From the NCBI GenBank assembly GCA_026415415.1, contig JAOAHE010000015.1, forward strand, positions 1 through 34,327: a DNA stretch of 34,327 bases. Direction: 5' to 3'. This document shows positions 34,209 to 34,327 of this stretch, in pieces. The notes under the pieces were generated by a model, which had not been told where the DNA came from, ran no database searches, and saw only the letters and a program-made list of their open reading frames with translations. This DNA comes from Thermodesulfovibrionales bacterium. GTDB taxonomy: Bacteria > Nitrospirota > Thermodesulfovibrionia > Thermodesulfovibrionales > Dissulfurispiraceae. Position numbers and translations under genes: made by a program. The first letter of the stretch is position 1. Each line of letters opens with the position of its first letter.

Positions 34209-34327
34209 AGCTTAATATAATAATAAAAATCTAAAAAAAATTAAATAGAGTGTATAAGCTACAGACATATGCGACATTTCTCCCTTTTCAATTATAAAAT
34301 CTATGGGTGTCTTTTTGTTAAGTGATT
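34209..34327. other. Right edge of the window, leader of the GGDEF gene
   Basis: There are 119 AT-rich bases with no confirmed gene. A 21-codon minus-strand frame, starting MSHMSV, runs from 34277 to 34212, with GGGAG close before its ATG (short spacing). No adapter sequence is seen at this end. Confidence 0.4.

Noticed and set aside
1-34327. tRNA, rRNA or CRISPR loci
   Set aside because: I looked for T-loop-like GGTTCGAATCC segments, rRNA landmarks and evenly spaced repeats on both strands and found none; a covariance-model scan was not possible here.

Overview
This is an AT-rich stretch of bacterial chromosome, very probably from a Gram-negative (diderm) anaerobe. AmpG/NagZ peptidoglycan recycling, a lipoprotein, a periplasmic DegQ-type protease and a Tat-exported molybdoenzyme all point to an outer membrane. 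Hybrid cluster protein and ferredoxin-type partners point to anaerobic life with nitrosative stress. TTG and GTG starts appear several times. A phylum cannot be fixed by eye; Nitrospirota, Deferribacterota or a Desulfobacterota relative are untested guesses. The first 19 bases are the Tn5/Nextera mosaic end, so position 1 is a sequencing-library artefact and the window is probably a contig that breaks inside a repeated IS.

Layout. 1-792: decayed, truncated IS1380-type transposase. 1086-5088 (minus): four-gene molybdo-hydroxylase operon (small FeS subunit, large Mo subunit, XdhC, MocA-like) behind a near-consensus promoter. 5264-6909 (plus): a dead 5'-nucleotidase gene and a dead small companion gene that still share an ATGA junction. 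7043-10163 (minus): hcp, a zinc-ribbon/HD-like protein and a ferredoxin-domain protein. A perfect TTGAC-N4-GTCAA palindrome lies about 42 bases upstream of the predicted hcp start site, as expected for a class II CRP/FNR-type (HcpR-like) activator. 10501-13059 (plus): Ig-like-repeat lipoprotein and a FabF-type ketoacyl synthase. 13052-16128 (minus): DUF362 ferredoxin, cyclophilin, dihydroorotase. 16441-19223 (plus): nagZ-ampG. 19232-19909 (minus): GH46/chitosanase-like protein. 20074-24250: pyrE, proA (minus), acylphosphatase, bioB, HEAT-repeat protein. 24818-28146: livHMGF branched-chain amino-acid ABC transporter without its binding protein. 28172-31673: recR, tilS, degQ. 31732-34208 (minus): hemW and a PAS-PAS-GGDEF diguanylate cyclase.

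Most of the window is ordinary housekeeping. The best candidates for something new are: (1) the hcp operon, where the middle gene is a zinc-ribbon protein whose HD domain has lost most of the expected metal ligands, with a GC-rich intercistronic RNA hairpin and a well-placed activator site; (2) the nagZ-ampG pair facing a GH46-like glycosidase gene with no visible export signal; (3) several perfect palindromes at gene starts (fabF) or in the long gap before liv. The two pseudogene regions record recent gene loss next to a dead IS.
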